Of a stretch of 64,000 nt of DNA, positions 53,308-64,000 are shown one piece after another. This stretch comes from Puccinia triticina. Taxonomy: Eukaryota; Basidiomycota; Pucciniomycetes; Pucciniales; Pucciniaceae. The stretch's first letter is position 1. Each line of letters starts with the position of its first letter. The notes under the pieces were generated by a model. That model was not told the DNA's origin, searched no databases, and saw nothing but the letters and a program-made list of their open reading frames with translations. The stretch is from assembly GCF_026914185.1 (NCBI RefSeq), contig NC_070564.1, positions 806,001 to 870,000 on the forward strand, read 5' to 3'. Position numbers and translations under genes: made by a program.

Positions 53308-56157
53308 TCAGATTTCCGGGGAGGGGCCCATGATGGGTTGTGCGGGAGATTCCTCAGGGTCGACGGGCTGCGATGGGGAGGGGAGTTCCTCGCTTGGGCT
53401 GGGTGGGGAGCCCAAGCCAGAGGCCACTGGCGGTCCAGTTGCGGATTCAATGTTGCTTTGGGCGGCACTGGAACTTGACGGGGCCGGAGTTTGCGGATTC
53501 GTTGGGTTGGTGGCGGACTCAGTGTGAGTGGCCACCAACCATTGCGCACCCTTCATCAATTGTGAGGCAATTGGCAAGGGGAAGTTGAGGGATCGCAAAT
53601 CCGCTGGGGTTGTATCAAGGAAGTAATCCCATCGTCGGATGTGCGCCAGGTTGATCAGCGCCCTGGGGACGGGGTCGTCTTTGTCAAAGTTGCACAAAGA
53701 GAGGAACTCCTCAATCGTCAGGGCGGTCCCTAAGGCGTTGAGGCGGAGCCTGTCTTCCGGGCTGCTCTTGCTAATCCACGAGCTCAAAGAGTCCGATCTT
53801 GACATCGGTAGCTTGCGGGTTGGGGAGGAAGAGGGCGGGGATCGTGGCCTGCCAAAATTTAAGCGACTGATTGTATGAGCAATCCCATCACCTGCGGGGC
53901 TGCGAAGTATCTTGCGGGCCGGGGATCGAAGCTCGCCAGCCGGAGGACCAGATAACACCTCAATTTCGGACCCCGCGGGGCTGGGGGCACGGGTGTTGGG
54001 AGCCGTGCGGAAGGAGGAATCCTCGGGATGTAAGGATTCCAGCTCGTCTGATTCGTGTCCACGGGCCATCTGCACACCGTGACGTGCCCCGTTTGCAGGG
54101 GTGGGAGAATCCGACTGATTCGGAGAGGGTCCCAACGCCGTGGCCGTCTCCGCGGCTTGCACAGGGACAGAGGCGGGCGCCGTCGGGGACGGGTTGGAGA
54201 CGAGGCGTGGAGGGATAACTCGGCCAGTGGACGTAATGCGCGGGGCAGAGAAGACCCAATCTCCAGGGGCTGGGAGGAATACGCGGGCGGCGGCAGCGGG
54301 GTGCGGGATGGGCCCACGGCTGGCCAGGGGGGAAGCCGTGGAGCCATCTGGGGAGCAAGACGGGTTTGGACGAGCATTGCCGACAGCGGGGCCGGAGGTG
54401 CGACCGCGGGGGGAGGGATTGGCTGGGCGAGCGGGGCTGATAGAGTTGCCGGTAGGACCATCTTGTCTGTGCCGGCCAAGGCGGGCTGATTGTTGCGCAG
54501 CCAAGTCGGCCAGGGTGTGAACGCGGACGTTTTCGACCACAAATTCTGGTCCAGGTGGTGGGTTGTCGAAGTCTACCCCGCGGGCATTGTGGAGGAGGGC
54601 CCGGCTCCAGGTGTGCAGGCATTCCCGGTTCACCCTTATTGACCTGGATGGGTCCTGAGGGTGCTGGATCCGAAGCGATTCCGCATTGCCCCCATACTTG
54701 GCGATCAGGTGTCGGGTCAAATCCGTCAGGATGCTCAACCTCCTTGCGGCATTTACATCTGCCCTGGGCTGGTTGAGGAGAAAAACACACGTCAGTCGGC
54801 GGCCCGCGGACGCAAGAGAGGGAAATCAGGGGAGTGTACTTACGTTCACCACAAGGCGGGCCTGCGCTCGTTCCAACGCGAGTCGAGTGTCTTCTGGGCC
54901 ATAGCTCATGGCAAGGGTATCTTGTTGTGCCCGCTCCTGTGAATGTTGAACGTCAGCATACCATCACGGCCAGCCAGCAGGATGATCAGGGGAAAGAAAC
55001 TCACCTGCTGTTGCTCTTGGGCAGCCCTACGCGGGTCATTCATCGTTATCTTGACCTGCACTTTGGAGAGCGGGTTCTCCAACACCGCAGAGACGAAGGG
55101 CGCAAAGTCGGCGTCGGTGGTGATCATGGCGTTCGATTTTGCACTGTATGTCGCGTGCTTCATTATTATCCCCTGCCATTGTAGCAGGCCCTGGGCGTCG
55201 AGGCTCTTGAGATGCGCCCCCAGGAGAGGAATCGTTTTGTTGACGGCATCCACGGCGTCGAGTTTGAATCTTGCCCAGTTTGAATTTGCAATGTCAGTCA
55301 GGAGCACCGCGGTGCCCCTGGGAAGCACTCGTTCCCATTCCTTCGCTGCTGCTGCCGGAGGATTCCTTGCATTGGCGGCTTGGGCAAGCTGGCCGGCCGC
55401 GGTCCGCATGTAGACGTGGTGGAGAATCTGGATGGGCCTCGGGCCCGGGGCATTTGCAGCAGTAGCGTTTGGATTCCCGCCATCAGGGGGGCCTGGAGGG
55501 TTTTGATTGGCGGAGTGGGAAGCTTCGATCGAGGGGCTTGCCAGATCTTCGCCATCGGAGTCTTCATAGAACAACCTGCAAGATTGCCCCTCTGGCGCCT
55601 GCAAGGGGCCAAGTTGAGATTCCTGGGGTGCGTCCTCTGCGGTGCCGTTGGGAGTGTAGTCCGGCGGATCACGTTTGGCACCAACCCGGCAGGTGAGGGT
55701 GAAGAAATCATCAGTTGCTTGGTGGTTGGTCGTTGATCTGTTGGCCATTGGCTGAATTGGTGTTCAGGACCAATAGAACTATGTATCAGCATCTGCCTGC
55801 GAAGAAATGTGGTGAATCACAGGGAGTAACTCACAATGATTTTTTTGGATGAATGGATTGGGCTTGATTGGACACGGTCTTTGTGATAGGCCTGTGGGAG
55901 GAGCGGCGGTCAAAAGTTGGGTGAGTTAGCAGCTTTTGGCGACAGGGAAAAATGGATGGGGATGGGGAACAAACCTGGTATGGGGTATCGCTGGGGGCGT
56001 AGGCAATATTGCTGGCGCGGTCGTTGGTTATTGCTGGGTGGTCGGCGGGTGGGGATTCGGTTCGCCGGGCGGCCGGCGGGACAGGCGGTGGTACCGGTTG
56101 GGGGGAGGTTAGGTTTCGGTTAGGTTTCGTGGAGGGGGGAGGAGGTCCGGGGGGCAT
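53308..56157 (-). CDS. Second gene of the Tc1-like element, 846-residue protein of unknown function
   Basis: Five exons on the minus strand: 56157-55975, 55891-55835, 55751-55005, 54936-54844 and 54768-53308. All are phase 0, with GTTTGT, GTGAGT, GTGAGT and GTAAGT donors. Exon 1 is the same Pro-rich 61-residue leader as the transposase (two residue differences). The middle has an acidic patch (LFYEDSDGEDLA) and helical text (LTDIANSNWARFKLDAVDAV). The C-terminal 486 residues are Pro/Ser-rich and likely disordered. They contain one ordered block (LTIEEFLSLCNFDKDD, then FLDTTPADLRSLNFPLPIA) that looks like a small helical SAM-type domain. No nuclease or transposase motif. Being open throughout 2.5 kb of exon suggests selection; an accessory role in transposition is inference. 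Confidence 0.75.
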
Positions 56158-56323
56158 GGTGGTTGGGGAGGGGGGAGGGAGAGAGAGAGAGGTGATGCTG
56201 AGAGGGAAGGATTGGGAAGAAATCGAAGATTTGGAAGGGCATACAGGGCAGGGGGCTGAAATGAAAATGTGTGTGTGTCGGATTTTCAGCCTCGCGAACC
56301 CGCAAGCTTTTCTGACATTGCTG
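55928..56323 (-). repeat. Right TIR of the Tc1-like element, includes exon 1 of the second gene
   Basis: Inverted copy of 50707-51090 with an extra CAGCATCACCTCTCTCTC-like insertion near 56180-56200. Confidence 0.88.
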
Positions 56324-56458
56324 TAAGTCAGAGCACCGAAGTCGTGCGGCGCACTGGACGGGGCCGCACCGGGTAAAAACAGTTTCACCCCCGATCAGTT
56401 ATGGTTACCCGCTGCGCACATAGTGCGGGCTCAGTATCCAAGGTTCCGTGGCCCTTGC

Positions 56459-57574
56459 ATGGACTCCGCTCAAGAACCCGCTACACCGAACATGGGCAAA
56501 CGAAAACGACCATCGAAGGTCGCTGGTCCTTCTTCGCCCCCCCGCAAAAGCTCCGAGAAATCGCAAAAGCCACTTAACGCAGATCTCCTGGCTACAGATA
56601 ATCCTGAGAAGAAAGAACTGAATGCAAACGAGGATGGGATGGACGGGAACAACGAAAACGAGGAACAGGCGGACGAGAGTACTGAAAAGGAGAATGAGGA
56701 GGACGATTATAATCACAACGAGGTCGAGGGAGACGAGAATGACGAGTTAGAGGACAATTCAGAGACGCTCCCGAAATCAACAACGGCATCAAAAGTGATC
56801 GACTTGAATGAAATCAAGAAGTTCGGACAAAAGGTTGACCGAACTGGATTGGTCTACGTATCTCGAATCCCACCCGGCATGGGGCCGAGTAAACTGAAAC
56901 ATCTGCTCTCCAAGTGGGGTGCGATCGGAAGAATCTATCTGGCCCGAGACGAGAAAGCCGAGGAATCGAAACGAAAGTTTAACAAGAAGGGCAAGATCAG
57001 GAAGAAGTTAAAAGATAAACATCAAAGTTTCTTGTTCAAAGAAGGATGGGTTGAATTCATGGATAAAAAAGTTGCGAGGAGGGCCGCTGAGATGTTGAAC
57101 ACTCGTCCAATCGGTTCGTAAACAACTTTCCAGCAAGCGTATCTACGACCCATCAAGAACGGTCGTGAAGGAGATGAGAATACTGATAAATCGATTATTT
57201 TACTGCTTCATGACGACACTTGAGCAGGAGGAAAACCAAGCGATCGATACTACTCCGATTTGTGGACATTAACTTATTTGCCGAAATTCAAATGGACCAA
57301 TCTATCGGACCAGATAGCTATCGAACGAAGAATCAAGGAACAGCTGGTTCGAAACAGTCTGGAAGAGAGCAAGATCTCACAGGATTGGTATCTGGGTATG
57401 GTCGAAAAGAATGCAACCAATCAGAAGATTCTCGCGAAGAAACTCAAGAGGAATCCCGAGTTGTCAACCGCCGCTAAGGCCGGTAAACCCTTGGATTTCA
57501 AACAGAGAGAGTTGCCCACCGCTCCCAACCAGCAGGGATCCAAGCTAAAATCTGTCCTGGATGGCCTTTTCTAA
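56459..57574 (+). CDS. ESF2: Pre-rRNA processing protein ESF2 / ABT1 family
   Basis: A nucleolar RNA-binding protein of the small-subunit processome, needed for 18S rRNA maturation. 333 residues; exons 56459-57113 and 57228-57574, one intron. After a basic start (MGKRKRPSK) comes a long acidic stretch (about residues 55-105), then an RRM from about residue 126 (TGLVYVSRIPPGMGPSKLKH, then GRIYLARD). The join across the intron gives RPIGGKPSDRYYSDLWTLTY, followed by LPKFKW, the family signature. The C-terminus is basic and ends in a short helix. The start is the first ATG. Only 133 bases separate it from the Tc1-like element. Confidence 0.88.
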
Positions 57575-58050
57575 CCTATCCGATCTAGTCAAAGTTTACT
57601 ATTGTTTTCTACCTTCAATGAGGGTTTTTTTTTCTTCTTTTACGTCGTACAAATCCCACTTGCCTGATGTTGTCTACTTACTCTCACATGTACACCAGCC
57701 CAAGGGGGGAAAAAACCTTGTGCTAAGAGAATAGGCTACTGAACATACAAGCTAATGTAGAGAATGAAAAGACAAGAACGTGATAGAGATATACAAAATG
57801 GACACCCAGCATGATGTAAGTCTATGTTGGTCAAGTAAACCAGCGGCCCTCTACCTCATTCGTCGCCTGATGGTACCGAAGGAGTTAGTCAAGGACTAGC
57901 AGCAGCTAGGAAAACTATTTTCGGGATGTTCGGCGTCAATATCATTCCACCATGGAAAATCGTGTGGGAGGCTTTCGGGCAAGAAGCTTGGGTAGTGGCG
58001 AGTCAAGATCGATTTAAATTCTATCGGAAGAAATGATGAAGTAGAGAGTG
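57575..58050. other. Intergenic region between convergent genes
   Basis: 3' ends of ESF2 and the esterase face each other across about 475 bases. T-rich just after ESF2; nothing else seen. Confidence 0.6.
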
Positions 58051-59205
58051 TTAGCCAAATTTGACACCATCCAGAGGATCATGAATAGGGTAAAGTAATT
58101 TGAAAGGAAGTGAAGGACCTTGAGTGACGATCTCGTATCCCGCAGGAGTGAGATGCAAGCCATCGACGAGGAATGTGGACAACCCGCCCTGACTCTCGTC
58201 AGCCGCCTTCGTGATGGCCGTCCAGGTGTCGATCACTGGGAGCCCTTTCTGCTGAGCAACCTGGCAGACAAGCTCGGCGAAGAGCCGGGTCCTGGCTGGG
58301 TCACGGTCCATGTTCTCGGGTCGCCAGTCCGGGAACCGGGACGCTAGGTTGGCCGCACGCAGCGCAACGGAGATCGGCGGCGGGGTGATCAGGACGACCA
58401 GCAGCTGGGAGCCGTCTTGGTGTGAGCCCGTCGGAGACGCGTGCGCTTGGATCATCTCAATCAGTTTCACCATGTTTTCCACAAACTGCTCCGGCGTCAC
58501 CGTCTGTGGCTTCGGTGGGATCACTGCATCGTTTGCCCCAAACCAGATTGTCTAAAACCACAACTTGATCAATTGATCTGGCTTCTTCCAATCTGTCAAG
58601 CCAGACTTACCACGATTCGCTTCCTGGGAAAGCTATTACTGCCAGCAGACTGCGCCGGAAATATCTGCATAATTTTTTAGAACAAAAAGCCCCTATTAGC
58701 TCGAAACCGGACCCTGATTAGTACCCCGTTTGGGTGTGTGATGGTTGATGATATCGAGAAAAAAAGAAGGCCAGAAACTCAAGAGATGTAATTTACCTTT
58801 TTGGCAACATGGAGAGCCCAGGCAGCTGCTCAACCATATTACGGATTGTATCAAAAAATGAGATGTCCGGATGTTGTCATGTAAGTTCCAAAAATGATTA
58901 GAAGCGAAGCAAACATTGACCAGGGAGCTAAAACTCAACTGTTGTAGCCCGAGAATCCCCGGTTGACTACGTCTCTGCGATAGGGTTCGAATGAGAAAAG
59001 AAGAACAAAGTGAGCACGAGAAGAGTCATTTTATCCAGCCAAAATGAGTCTTGAGGAGGATGGTTCGCAATACATACAATCTGCGCTGATAGTAATTGGC
59101 TAGTTCTGCGCCTGTGCCGCCTGCTTGCCAAGCAAATTGAGTGATGCTGTCACCAAACATCACCAGCTCGTCCATCGAGAACGGCTCGCACTTTGTTGTA
59201 GACAT
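58051..59205 (-). CDS. IAH1: GDSL/SGNH esterase, IAH1-type (isoamyl acetate hydrolase-like)
   Basis: Hydrolyses short-chain esters such as isoamyl acetate. 248 residues in five exons: 59205-59078, 58974-58940, 58825-58797, 58664-58611 and 58551-58051; lengths sum to a whole number of codons. Block I is FGDSITQFAWQAGG with Ser20 as nucleophile. Block II gives the oxyanion Gly in VVNRGFSGYNTAW, made by joining exons 2 and 3. Block III is IWFGANDAVIPP (G-x-N-D). Block V is DGLHLTPAGY with the Asp and His of the triad. No signal peptide, so probably cytosolic. Length matches the family (about 240). Convergent with ESF2. Confidence 0.87.
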
Positions 59206-59471
59206 TGCAGATTGTGTAACCTGGCGTGAGCGTATTTTGCTGTTAATCAGTTACTTTTGTCGAGAGGGCATAAGGATTCGAGACGGGTCATTAGCGAGAA
59301 ATGAGGCAATACTCACTGGGACAGTAACCATAATGACTTTGTTTTCGGGAACGGCTCGATGTGCGACTAAACGCTTATTCCTATTCGTGTTATGTACCGG
59401 AAGATCAGACAGTTGGAGATGACGAAATGTGGAAGTGCTGAAGTTCCAGTCGGAGTTTTTGGGGTTCTCAC
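59206..59471. other. Region upstream of the esterase gene
   Basis: Must hold the esterase promoter and perhaps the last exon of the next minus-strand gene. No clear box. Confidence 0.4.
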
Positions 59472-59898
59472 AGTAATTTGAACACGGTACAAAACTCCGC
59501 AGTGGATCTGGAACATCGGAAGCCTGTCAATTAGACGGATCGGATCGGTCGCCTGCAGATTCTGGAATGTGATCTAAAGATAGGGGAATGCTGGGGAATG
59601 CCCCCTAAATCATCACCAACCTCTCTTGCGTTTGGTTACTGCCCTCCATTGCCCAGGAAAAAAATCATACAATTTGAAGTGCTTACCTTTGAGGCCGAAA
59701 CAGGCCATTCATACTGTTTTTGTGCATACCATTTTGGGTTTTTGATTCCAAGTGATGCCCTCGTCGAAGTACTCCTCGCGGGGTGTAGTTCAAATTTAAA
59801 GAAACCTTCAATGTCGTCCTGCCACTGGAAATCCACACAATAACTTGCTCGGAAGACACCGTCAGAACACTGTCCGGTACATGACAGAGTTGTGCCAA
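59472..59898 (-). CDS. Unrecognised protein, two internal exons of a minus-strand gene
   Basis: Two good exons: 59898-59687 and 59573-59472, with GTAAGC and GTGAGA donors. The first begins with a Cys-rich run (TLSCTGQCSDGVFRASYC), then VDFQWQDDIEGFFKFELHP. The second reads ITFQNLQATDPIRLIDRLPM, then FQIHCGVLYRVQIT. First and last exons are not resolved; upstream ORF pieces reach about 60090 and downstream to about 59340. No known domain. Cysteines and small size would fit a secreted protein, but I cannot find a signal peptide. Confidence 0.45.
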
Positions 59899-60392
59899 CT
59901 TGGGTTCAACTTGGAACCCTGGCGAGCTTCTCCAACCTTCCCGTCGAACGCACGTTCGGGAAGGTGGAAGGTGTGACTTTCCGCTTACCGGTGAAGGCTT
60001 GTCCATTGTCCAAAGCTTCTTTCAAGGAAACAGATCACCGGAGTTACAATTTCTGGACATCAAGCCACTTGCGCCTGCCTGGTTCATGATGTGTAGGCCA
60101 ATGGCGACTACAAGATGAAACAGCTACTGATTTGGAAGAAATTTATGGTTCAACTCCAAGGCTACCATGGGATAGAATCAGCACAACCCCACAACCGGCT
60201 ACATGATCGCTACCTCTGTTGACGACCCACCAGCGGTACGGTGGACGCGAAATTAACGCCTTCTCTTCCAAGACGGTCCCTGTGAGGGTTTTTTGTAAAG
60301 CTTCAGGCCTCCACCTGGTACATACTGCACGTAGGAGGTTTCAGAACAATAAATAATTTCGCCACATCTTTCAGTTTTGATTCTCTTTCGGG
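59899..60392. other. Region between divergent genes
   Basis: Probably holds the 5' part of the unrecognised minus-strand gene and the promoter of the channel gene at 60393. No confident feature. Confidence 0.4.
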
Positions 60393-63300
60393 ATGTTCCG
60401 CAAGCTTCGACCCTCATCTGCCTTCGGCCTCAAGCCTAAGAAAAGTATCCACTCACTCAACTCCGTTCAATCGCGAGAATTGGGGAAAGAAGAACATCAA
60501 CTAATGATTCCTGATGGCACGCATCAAGACCAGCTGTTTAGCCCCAAGCATGTGAATTCCATTCCGCCTAGTCAAGATGAAACAGGAGAACGATTGCAAC
60601 CAAGCACATCATGTGAACGGAGGAATGAAGCCTCCGCAAATTCTCTGGCATCTCGATATCACTGTGCAATGAAAGAAGATGTTCAGTCAACATTCAATCT
60701 CGGCAAAAAGATTGAAGAAGAAACACCCTTGAAAACTACCGAAACAAGCTCCTCAACTTCAAGTAGTGAGTCGGATTTCGATTGGAATGAAACCGATGAA
60801 TCAGAGCTCGACGAATCGGAAAGGCAGGCGCGAGAACAACGAAAGCTCCGCAAGGCGCAGGAATTTGAGCTAAGCATCCGTCATGCCAAGCGTCTTCGGC
60901 GGTTCTATCTCTTTCTCATGAAGTTTTCAACTCCAGTCAGGACCACGATTATAGGTGTTTTGGGAAGCGGTATTGCCATCACGTTGAGTGGGAATTGTCC
61001 TACATACAATTCAACTCTCATCTACCAATGATATTGTCTCTTATCATCTCTTTGCATGTTTGCAGGCCAGCGATTCTCGTGTGGTTAAAATTTACCCAAT
61101 TATCAACTAGAGACCATGTTCTAGCATGGTCTATTTGGCTCAGTACGAGTTTTGCTGCCTCTTGTGCAACTTCCATAATTGTCGATGTCCTGCCCTCGAT
61201 CGCGATCAAGTTATTCGACCTGCTATATGGTGCGAAACCCGAAAAGTTAAAGACTCAAATAGAGTTGTGGATGAACGTCAGGTATTGGACCAAAGTGGCT
61301 CTGGGTTTGACATGGTGTGTCATCTGGTAGTTCTGATCAGTTAATCGATCAGCCGTTATGGATTACTCATATCTTCATGCTCTTAACAGTTATTGGGTGG
61401 TTTTATCCATCATGCTCTCCCGTATGTTCGACTTCTACCGAGAACCACATTTGGCGTATTTCGACTGGGTCATGAAGGTTCGCTAGTTTTTCATCTTTTT
61501 CAAGGCGGCCTCTGATCGGAATCAGTATCAGCGAAGTCTCGATTATCTCCATCAATCAAATGAAGCAAACTGATTCTAAATATGTACGACACCATAAAGG
61601 TTACGGCGGGATTATTCACAGCAGGGGTAGTCTTGCTCGTCGAAAAAGTGAGTCATTTCTTCGAATCAAAAGGTCTAAGCTCTACACAGTCTGACGCTTT
61701 GCAATCCGAAAATCAAAAACAGATTCTGCTGCAGATGATTCAATTGAACTTCCATCGTACGAGTCTGAAAGACAGGCTAGAAGAAAACGAACGAGCACTC
61801 GTAAGATTCTTCAAGATTTCTAATTTCATAAATGCAAAATAAAGCAGAAGACGTCTCAGAGGGGCTGGGCCGGATCTTGCTAACAATAGACACTATGACC
61901 GACGAAACAGTGGGCGCTGGACCGATTGGCTGCTGCCAAAGGGGTTTCACATTCCCCCAAGAAACGAAATTCGAAGTTTCTAAGTAATATAACTCATAAT
62001 CGTACGAAAAGTGGACGGCGGACGACCCCCGTCAAGGACTCCACCGTAGTCGATGTGCCGTCTGCTCCAAAAACCCCCAACCTAAATTATTCTTCAGAGA
62101 AGCGTGAGTATTGCCTGAAATCCTCAAGCTTCAATTTCTCATGCTCCTTCATTTTTTCCTTAGGAACAGCTGAGACCAGCACCTCGGGTGGGATTCCATC
62201 CCTCCATTTGACCAAAGAAGTAGAATCAATAGACCAAAAGAAACACACAAGACACAGATCCTCAAATCTTTTGATGGTCACCGACCACTTAACTTCAGCC
62301 TTTAATTCAGCTTTGAAACACGGAATCAAGGACGTCAATGGTGGTGTCGTATCATCCACCCACTCTGCCAAAAAACTAGCCAAAAAACTGTTTGAAGGTC
62401 TAGACGAAGACAGGGGAGGTGTGAGTTAGGGGAAGTAGCCGAAGAGCAGGTATAAGTGTGAGCTAAAATCCATTGATTTCTTTCTTTTTTTAAAAAATAA
62501 AAATAGGTGATCACGCGGAACGAATTCGAGCCATACTTCAAAACCGCCAGTGATGCTGCAATGGCGTTTAAACTGTTTGATAAAGATGGAAATGGTGACA
62601 TCGATCGCAAGGAAATGCGCAATGCCGTTGTCAGAATCTACAGAGAGAGGATGGCGTTGGCCATTGGCTTGAAGGTATGATGGACACTCAGCTTAATCTG
62701 TAACCTTTTTAAGCATTTAAACATTTAGCTGAAAGATTTCCAACTTGATAGGATATGTCTTCGGCAGTTTCCAAATTGGACGCGTCAGTGAACTTCTCTA
62801 TTCTTCAAAAAATGTGACTCGCCGATTGACGTACTACTTGGATTGGCATTGTTTATTTCAGGGTTTTAATCTCAGTAGCCGTTATGCTCACCGTTTTCAT
62901 ATGGTTCTTTATATTCAATTCCAAAGGGACATCATCTCAGTTGGTACCGATGGCCACAATCATTCTGGGATTCTCCTTCAGTAAGCTGTACTCGTCAAGC
63001 AAACTTCCACACAAACCATCAACTAACCAATTTTAAATTTCATCGTAGTTTTTGGGAATGCAGCTAAAAATCTGTTTGAGGTGCATATGATTTCCGCCCT
63101 GACTTTCGGACCTGGCGCCTTGCACGAACTGATCAAAGAAAAAAAAACTCCTCAACATTTTCGCCAGAGTATGCTTTTTATCTTCAGCGTGCATCCATAT
63201 GACGTTGGAGATTTGGTTTCAATAGGTTCGCCGGGCCCGTAGACGGATGTTTAGAGGCATTTTGAACATAAAGGCTGCAGCATACCAACTGAACACCTTT

Positions 63301-64000
63301 CATATCTTTACCGCACGCAGATGACGTCCATATGTTTGTTACTGAGTTCGGGCTTTTCTCAACAACTTTTCAGCGAGTGGACGGCCAGGTTGTAGTAGCT
63401 CCTAATTCGCTTCTGATTAGCAAGAAGCATATCATCAATATTCGTCGAAGTGGCGCGATGTGGGAAACGGTTAGTCATGTTACAATGAAATAATTATTTG
63501 ATGTCATTTTCTCTAACTGTTCAGTGTTTCTGATTCTCCTCCGCCGCTTCTTTAATTTCAGACCGAAGTCATGGTAGGCTTTGATACCCCCTTAGAGGTG
63601 CTGCATGAATTTCGGGCAAGGTTGAGGCAATATGTCATTGATAATCCTCGGGAGTGGAAGGGAGGGTAAGACGTCATCTCCCTACTCGCCAGTCAGCGGG
63701 CGCAACCAGATAGTCAAATGAATATTTCTTAATTTGGATTGATTGTCATTTTTCACTAATAGACTGGATGTCAACATCGATTTTATCAACAACCAAAATT
63801 TAATCCAGTGAGTGACTTTTCATGCTGTTTAATTCGATAACTAGTCGTAAGGCTAAGATTTTCTTCCTTCCATTTTCAGATTGATCATTGCAATGGAGCA
63901 TAAATCAAATTGGCAAGATTGGGGCGCTCGATGGGATCGTCGTACATTGCTCATGAAGGTACCTTTGACCAAATTAAATATAATTCAAACTTCTGAAAGG
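60393..64000 (+). CDS. Mechanosensitive ion channel, MscS-type with EF-hand (Msy1/Msy2-like), 3' end outside window
   Basis: Fungal internal-membrane channel that opens on osmotic stress and passes Ca2+. Many-exon gene starting at ATG 60393. The N-terminal about 170 residues are soluble, Ser/Glu-rich (SSSTSSSESDFDWNETDESE). Transmembrane helices follow (TTIIGVLGSGIAIT; HVLAWSIWLSTSFAASCATS; YWVVLSIMLS; TAGLFTAGVVLLVEK). Then comes a cytosolic stretch with an EF-hand (FKLFDKDGNGDIDRKEMRNA, near 62571-62630). The pore region follows (VLISVAVMLTVFIWFFIF; MATIILGFSFIFGNAAKNLF), and then the MscS beta domain (LFIFSVHPYDVGDLVSI; RVDGQVVVAPNSLLISKKHI). Segments join in phase at GT-AG introns. It runs off the right edge near LIIAMEHKSNWQDWGARWD. 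Looks intact. Confidence 0.88.

Larger units (their letters stand above)
50707..56323. mobile_element. Two-gene Tc1/mariner-superfamily transposon, 5617 bp, with long TIRs
   Basis: Ends CAGCAATGTCAGAAAAGCTT inverted at both sides, flanked by TA (50705-50706 and 56324-56325). TIRs are about 385-396 bp (50707-51090 and 55928-56323) and differ by a short indel and few substitutions. It has two convergent spliced genes: a DD34E transposase (+) and an 846-residue protein of unknown function (-). Each starts with the same exon inside its TIR. A palindromic 75-bp array fills the space between the two 3' ends. Both reading frames are open, so the element may be active. Confidence 0.9.

Noticed and set aside
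54055..54520. Plus-strand open frames across the second Tc1-element gene
   Set aside because: Antisense shadows of a GC-rich coding exon; the minus-strand frame fits splice phases and continues across all exons.

Overview
The window is nuclear DNA of a basidiomycete fungus, most likely a rust (Pucciniales). Genes carry many short GT-AG introns, host genes are sparse, and about 85% of the window is layered transposons of kinds typical of rust genomes: Ty3/Gypsy, Helitron, CACTG-ended TIR elements and a Tc1-like element. Order is inferred from style; no rDNA or mitochondrial marker is present.

Layout. (1) 1-12336: a Helitron on +. It has a decayed Rep/helicase gene and unusual cargo: a GST-like gene and three paralogous genes resembling OB-fold proteins. 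It ends in a 5-bp hairpin plus CTAG, followed by T. (2) 12337-17712: repeat-rich DNA with a tandem duplication, a 39-bp palindromic minisatellite, a 1.8-kb CACTG element holding a nested hAT-like MITE, and a tRNA-like remnant. (3) 17713-49245: one old Ty3/Gypsy element on - ('Gypsy-A') broken open by later insertions. These are a TIR element in its 3' LTR, a non-autonomous Gypsy ('Gypsy-C', 27361-32284), a CACTG element (32784-46579) that itself holds a young Gypsy ('Gypsy-B', 33302-45162) whose LTR holds a solo LTR, and a 216-bp foldback MITE. Boundaries are fixed by target-site duplications, and reading frames continue across them. (4) 49246-50348: unassigned GC-rich DNA. (5) 50349-50704 and 50707-56323: a MITE and a full 5.6-kb Tc1-like element sharing one TA. 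The large element has two convergent multi-exon genes whose identical first exons lie inside its terminal inverted repeats. (6) 56459-64000: host genes ESF2/ABT1 (+), an IAH1-type GDSL esterase (-), an unrecognised gene (-), and the 5' part of an EF-hand MscS-type channel (+).

Most interesting: the Tc1-like element whose TIRs give two different proteins the same 61-residue N-terminus; the Helitron with three OB-like paralogues; Gypsy-C with a tRNA-Tyr-like PBS running to about tRNA position 26; and spliced antisense ORFs 3' of pol in both Gypsy-A and Gypsy-B. All exon boundaries were placed by eye from splice signals and frame. No alignment or database search was run.
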